Assembly (NCBI GenBank): GCA_964503935.1
Contig: CAZDCJ010000029.1
Span: 1 to 14,234 of the forward strand
Reading direction: 5' to 3'
DNA length: 14,234 nucleotides
DNA from: STD2-77 sp964503935
Lineage (GTDB): Bacteria > Patescibacteriota > Minisyncoccia > JAHIHE01 > JAGLIN01
The position numbers were made by a program, and so were the translations under genes. Under the pieces are notes generated by a model that was not told the DNA's origin, did not search any database, and saw only the letters and a list, made by a program, of their open reading frames with translations. This document shows, in pieces, positions 11,301 through 14,234 of this stretch (position 1 is the first letter of the stretch; each line of letters opens with the position of its first letter).

Positions 11301-13955
11301 TTATTTTCCGCAGCATTTCTTATATTTCTTCCCTGATCCGCAGGGGCACGGGTCATTGCGGCCGACTTTGTCTTTGTTGATTTCCGGCTTATTGACCTGG
11401 GTGTCATCGACGCTTCCGCCACTCTCGGTCACGTTCTTGTTCTCCATCGGCGACTCGATCTTCCTCGCGACTTTGATCTTGAAGAGCGAATTTACCACAT
11501 TCCCCTCTATGGCATTGATGAGATCATGGTACATGCGATAGGCTTCCTTCTTGTATTCGACCAGCGGATCGCGCTGTCCGTAGCCTCTGAGGCCGATGCC
11601 GTCGCGCAGGTTATCCATCTCTGTGAGGTGCTCCATCCAGAGCACGTCGATGCTGCGAAGCAGGACCATCCTTTCGATGTTCCTCGAAGTCTCATATCCC
11701 ACTTCTTCCTCTTTCTCATTGTAATCCTTGCAGATGGCTTCGTAGATGAGGTCTACCGCCTCTCCTTTTGCCAATTCATCCGGCTTATCGGATTCGATGA
11801 TCTCCTTGAGCTTCGTCTCGATGGCCTTCTCAAGCGGAGCGATCTTATTGGCCGCTTCCCATATCGCTTTCAATTCCCAATTGTGGCGTTCGGCCGCTGA
11901 GTGGACCGACACGATGTCCTGGATCTGCTTCTCGAGCATATTGAGGACCTTGTCCTTGAGTTTGAGGAGTTCCGGGAAATTATCCTTATCGACCGGAAGC
12001 TGTCCGTTATTCTCTTCGAGGTTCTTGGTGGCTTTTAGTATATCCCGCCGTCTCTTATAAATCGATTCGCGCTGTTTGTTCATGACGTCGTCGTAGTCGA
12101 GGATGTGTTTGCGCAGGTCGAAGTTATAGCCCTCGATCTTTTTCTGCGCTCCTTCGATCTGCTTGGAAATGAACGAATTCTCGATCGGCATGTCCTCTTC
12201 GATGCCGAAAGTATCCATGACCTTCTTCATCTTGTCCGAGCCGAATACGCGCATGAGATGGTCTTCGGTGGAAACGTAAAACTGCGTCTCACCCGGTTCG
12301 CCCTGCCGCCCTGATCGTCCCCGGAGCTGGTTGTCGATGCGTCGTGCCTCGTGCCTTTCGGTGCCGAGGATGCAGAGTCCACCCAGCTCTTTTACGCCTT
12401 CTCCGAGCTTGATGTCGGTCCCGCGCCCAGCCATGTTGGTGGCGATGGTCACCGCGCCGCGTTGCCCGGCGTTCGCGACGATGAGCGCTTCCTTCTCGTG
12501 GTATTTGGCGTTCAGGACTTCATGCTTGACGCCTTCCTTCGTGAGGAGTTCGCTCAGGACTTCCGATTTTTCGATAGAGATGGTACCTACCAGGACTGGC
12601 TGGCCTTTCTCGTGGCGCGCCTTGATCTCGCGGATGAGCGCCTTGAATTTACCTCTCTCGGTCTTGTAGATGGAGTCCGGTCGGTCGGTTCTCACGACAG
12701 TCTTATTGGTCGGGATCACGAGTACTTCTAGACTGTAGACCTTGCCGAATTCTTCCGAAGAAGTGGATGCCGTCCCGGTCATGCCGCACAGCTTCGAGTA
12801 GAGGCGGAAATAGTTTTGGAAAGTGATGGTCGCGAGCGTGCGGCTCTCTTTCTGTATCTTCACGTTCTCTTTCGCTTCGATCGCCTGGTGGAGTCCTTCG
12901 CTGAATCTCCGTCCGGGCATGGCACGGCCGGTGAATTCGTCGATGATGATGACCTCATTGTCCTTTACCATATAGTCCTTGTCGCGTTTGAAGAGTATCT
13001 CCGCCTTGAGCGCCTGCTCCAGATGGTGCACGAGCGCGATACCGCCCTGGTCATAGATGTTCTGCATACCGAGCATCTGCTCTACATGGTCGATTCCCTC
13101 TTCGGTAAGGCTGACGGCGCGCATCTTCTCGTCCACAGTGTAGTCGGTCTCTTTCGCAAGACGCGGTATCATGCGCGCGAAGCTCTCGTACATACTGTCC
13201 GATTCCATGTCCGGCGCGGAGATGATGAGCGGCGTCCTCGCCTCATCGATGAGGATGCTGTCAATCTCGTCTACCACGGCGAAATTGAGCTCGCGCTGTA
13301 CCAGCTGCTTGTTCTGTACAGCCATATTATCGCGCAGATAATCGAAACCGAATTCGTTATTGGTCCCGTAGGTGATGTCGGCGGCATACGCTTCCTTGCG
13401 GCTGATTTCCCGGAAATTCTGCATCTCGACCGTAACTTCTTGTCCGTCCGGCGCGGCATTCGGCTCGAAGAGGTATGAGTGATCGTGCTGGATCGTGGAG
13501 ACGCTAAGTCCCAGGAAATCGTATATCGGGCCCATCCAGTTGGCGTCGCGTTTTGCGAGGTAGTCGTTCACGGTCACGACATGCACTCCTTTTCCGCTGA
13601 GCGCGTTCAGATAGACCGGCAGCGTGGACACTAGCGTCTTGCCTTCCCCGGTCTTCATCTCGGCAATCTGGCCTTTATGGAGTACGATGCCTCCGATAAG
13701 CTGTACGTCATAATGTCTCTGGCCTAATACGCGACTCGCCGTTTCCCGCACGGTCGCGAAAGCCTCCGGCAGTATGTCATCGAGACTCTCCCCCTTCGTG
13801 ATCCGCTCCTTGAAGACGGAAGTCTGTCCTTTTAGCTCCTCATCGGGCATCGCTTTATACTTCCCTTCCAGCGCATCGATCTTCTCTATCGTCGGCTGCA
13901 ATTTCTTTACCTCTTTTTCATTCGGATCTCCGAATATCTTATCTAAAATCGTCAT
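11301..13955 (-). CDS. secA: Preprotein translocase ATPase SecA
   Basis: An 884-residue motor that pushes unfolded preproteins through SecYEG with ATP. Order of domains: NBD1 with Walker A MKTGEGKT at 100-107 and Walker B VVDEIDSILIDEARTP at 227-242; preprotein cross-linking domain after that; NBD2 with TNMAGRGTDIKLGEG and LRGRSGRQGEPG; helical scaffold and wing region; and a C-terminal SEC-C zinc tail RNDPCPCGSGKKYKKCCGK. An insertion before KEAYAADITYGTNNEFGFDY (residues 157-187, with HDHSYLFEP) is longer than in E. coli and resembles what patescibacterial SecA proteins have. The frame is open to 13991, but the promoter at 13982-14010 lies there and MTILDKIFGDPNEKE at 13955 is the family N-terminus, so 13955 is chosen. 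First gene of a likely operon with the zinc-ribbon and DUF1653 genes. Confidence 0.98.
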   Translation of the reverse strand: MTILDKIFGDPNEKEVKKLQPTIEKIDALEGKYKAMPDEELKGQTSVFKERITKGESLDDILPEAFATVRETASRVLGQRHYDVQLIGGIVLHKGQIAEMKTGEGKTLVSTLPVYLNALSGKGVHVVTVNDYLAKRDANWMGPIYDFLGLSVSTIQHDHSYLFEPNAAPDGQEVTVEMQNFREISRKEAYAADITYGTNNEFGFDYLRDNMAVQNKQLVQRELNFAVVDEIDSILIDEARTPLIISAPDMESDSMYESFARMIPRLAKETDYTVDEKMRAVSLTEEGIDHVEQMLGMQNIYDQGGIALVHHLEQALKAEILFKRDKDYMVKDNEVIIIDEFTGRAMPGRRFSEGLHQAIEAKENVKIQKESRTLATITFQNYFRLYSKLCGMTGTASTSSEEFGKVYSLEVLVIPTNKTVVRTDRPDSIYKTERGKFKALIREIKARHEKGQPVLVGTISIEKSEVLSELLTKEGVKHEVLNAKYHEKEALIVANAGQRGAVTIATNMAGRGTDIKLGEGVKELGGLCILGTERHEARRIDNQLRGRSGRQGEPGETQFYVSTEDHLMRVFGSDKMKKVMDTFGIEEDMPIENSFISKQIEGAQKKIEGYNFDLRKHILDYDDVMNKQRESIYKRRRDILKATKNLEENNGQLPVDKDNFPELLKLKDKVLNMLEKQIQDIVSVHSAAERHNWELKAIWEAANKIAPLEKAIETKLKEIIESDKPDELAKGEAVDLIYEAICKDYNEKEEEVGYETSRNIERMVLLRSIDVLWMEHLTEMDNLRDGIGLRGYGQRDPLVEYKKEAYRMYHDLINAIEGNVVNSLFKIKVARKIESPMENKNVTESGGSVDDTQVNKPEINKDKVGRNDPCPCGSGKKYKKCCGK

Positions 13956-13981
13956 AGCTTTGGTCTTAAGATTATTTACGC

Positions 13982-14010
13982 ATTCTAACAAAGGAAAGAA
14001 GCGAAATCAA
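13982..14010 (-). promoter_or_regulatory. secA promoter
   Basis: On the minus strand, TTGATT (14005-14010), 17 bases, TAGAAT (13982-13987, five of six) with an extended TGT. Transcription should start near 13975, 20 bases before the ATG at 13955, which excludes the upstream ATG at 13991. The -35 lies inside a hairpin (13998-14020). Confidence 0.75.
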
Positions 14011-14020
14011 ATTTCGCCTC
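13998..14020 (-). terminator. Possible terminator of the right-edge gene, overlapping the secA -35
   Basis: A 7-bp perfect inverted repeat GCGAAAT (14001-14007) and ATTTCGC (14011-14017) with a 3-base loop, extendable by two pairs past one mismatch. On the minus strand it is followed by the T-rich TTCTTTCCTTTG. It lies 23 bases after the stop of the right-edge gene. The T-tract is imperfect; it could instead be an operator over the secA promoter. Confidence 0.5.
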
Positions 14021-14042
14021 CTCGCAGAAAGATCGACAGATT

Positions 14043-14234
14043 TTATTTCCGACGGAGCTTGCGGAATTCGCCTTTCGCCCACGCGAGCGGCGAGATACGC
14101 TTGAGATCCTTGATGACCTTGCTGCCTCTGCGAGTCTGGTCTATCTTCTCGGTCTTATATTCGTTGATCATTATCTTGAGTTCGTCTTTCACGTCGTCTA
14201 TAGCCTTATAAATATCATCGCTCTCCACGACCGA
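14043..14234 (-). CDS. Basic hypothetical protein, 5' part outside or at window edge
   Basis: The frame is open from the right edge to TAA at 14043 (63 codons visible). A GTG at 14228 could be the start, but no upstream sequence is available to judge, so the gene is treated as partial. The visible product has an acidic helical first part (ESDDIYKAIDDVKDELKIMI) and a strongly basic end (SPLAWAKGEFRKLRRK). No membrane segment, cysteine or recognised family. It is followed by a hairpin and then the secA promoter. Confidence 0.6.
   Translation of the reverse strand, partial: SVVESDDIYKAIDDVKDELKIMINEYKTEKIDQTRRGSKVIKDLKRISPLAWAKGEFRKLRRK

Noticed and set aside
11297..11422. Upstream extension of the zinc-ribbon protein
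   Set aside because: It overlaps the conserved C-terminal zinc tail of SecA in another frame and translates to a low-complexity shadow sequence.
12816..13478. Plus-strand frame of 220 codons
   Set aside because: Antisense to secA; no regulatory signals and no recognisable protein features.
13956..13991. Twelve-residue N-terminal extension of SecA from ATG 13991
   Set aside because: The -10 box and transcription start lie downstream of this ATG, and the family N-terminus begins at 13955.
1..14234. tRNA or rRNA genes
   Set aside because: No cloverleaf with a TTCGA-type T-loop and matching acceptor stem, and no conserved rRNA segment, was recognised on either strand.

Overview
The window looks like a piece of a streamlined bacterial genome, most likely a Candidate Phyla Radiation (Patescibacteria) member and perhaps a parcubacterium. 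This is inferred from gene style: short intergenic gaps, many genes without a Shine-Dalgarno sequence, a SecA with a patescibacterial-looking insertion and a C-terminal SEC-C zinc tail, a SecD/SecF pair, a one-chain glycyl-tRNA synthetase, and several small charged proteins of unknown function. TGA is used as a stop codon (end of the 10370-10657 gene), which argues against the recoded Gracilibacteria and SR1 groups. A 100-N run at 2691-2790 is a scaffold gap, so the window is from a draft or metagenome assembly.

Layout. Every gene except one is on the minus strand. From the right edge, in transcription order: the tail of a basic unknown protein; secA from its own strong promoter; a two-CxxC putative zinc-ribbon protein 4 bases after secA; an overlapping DUF1653 protein; a small tail-anchored coiled-coil protein; a repeat-rich stretch holding a small GIY-YIG nuclease gene; an 80-residue four-cysteine protein; maf; a putative 32-residue ORF; then secD-secF ending at a clear terminator. 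Next come a repeat-bearing spacer, a small two-helix membrane protein that seems to lack a standard start codon, glyS, an M42 metallopeptidase, the assembly gap, the single plus-strand gene (unknown, cut by the gap), galT with its terminator, and the start of a large unknown protein running off the left edge.

Functional picture. The right-hand 8 kb holds the motor (SecA) and the accessory membrane complex (SecD, SecF) of protein export. The left part holds housekeeping functions: glycine tRNA charging, peptide turnover, nucleotide-sugar metabolism. Maf is a nucleotide house-cleaning enzyme. I see no phage, CRISPR, toxin-antitoxin or defence system. The features most worth a second look are the GIY-YIG gene set between two directly repeated palindromes, three places where an intrinsic terminator overlaps the next gene's promoter, the apparent ATA/ATT start of the small membrane protein, and a terminator/short-ORF arrangement in front of secD.
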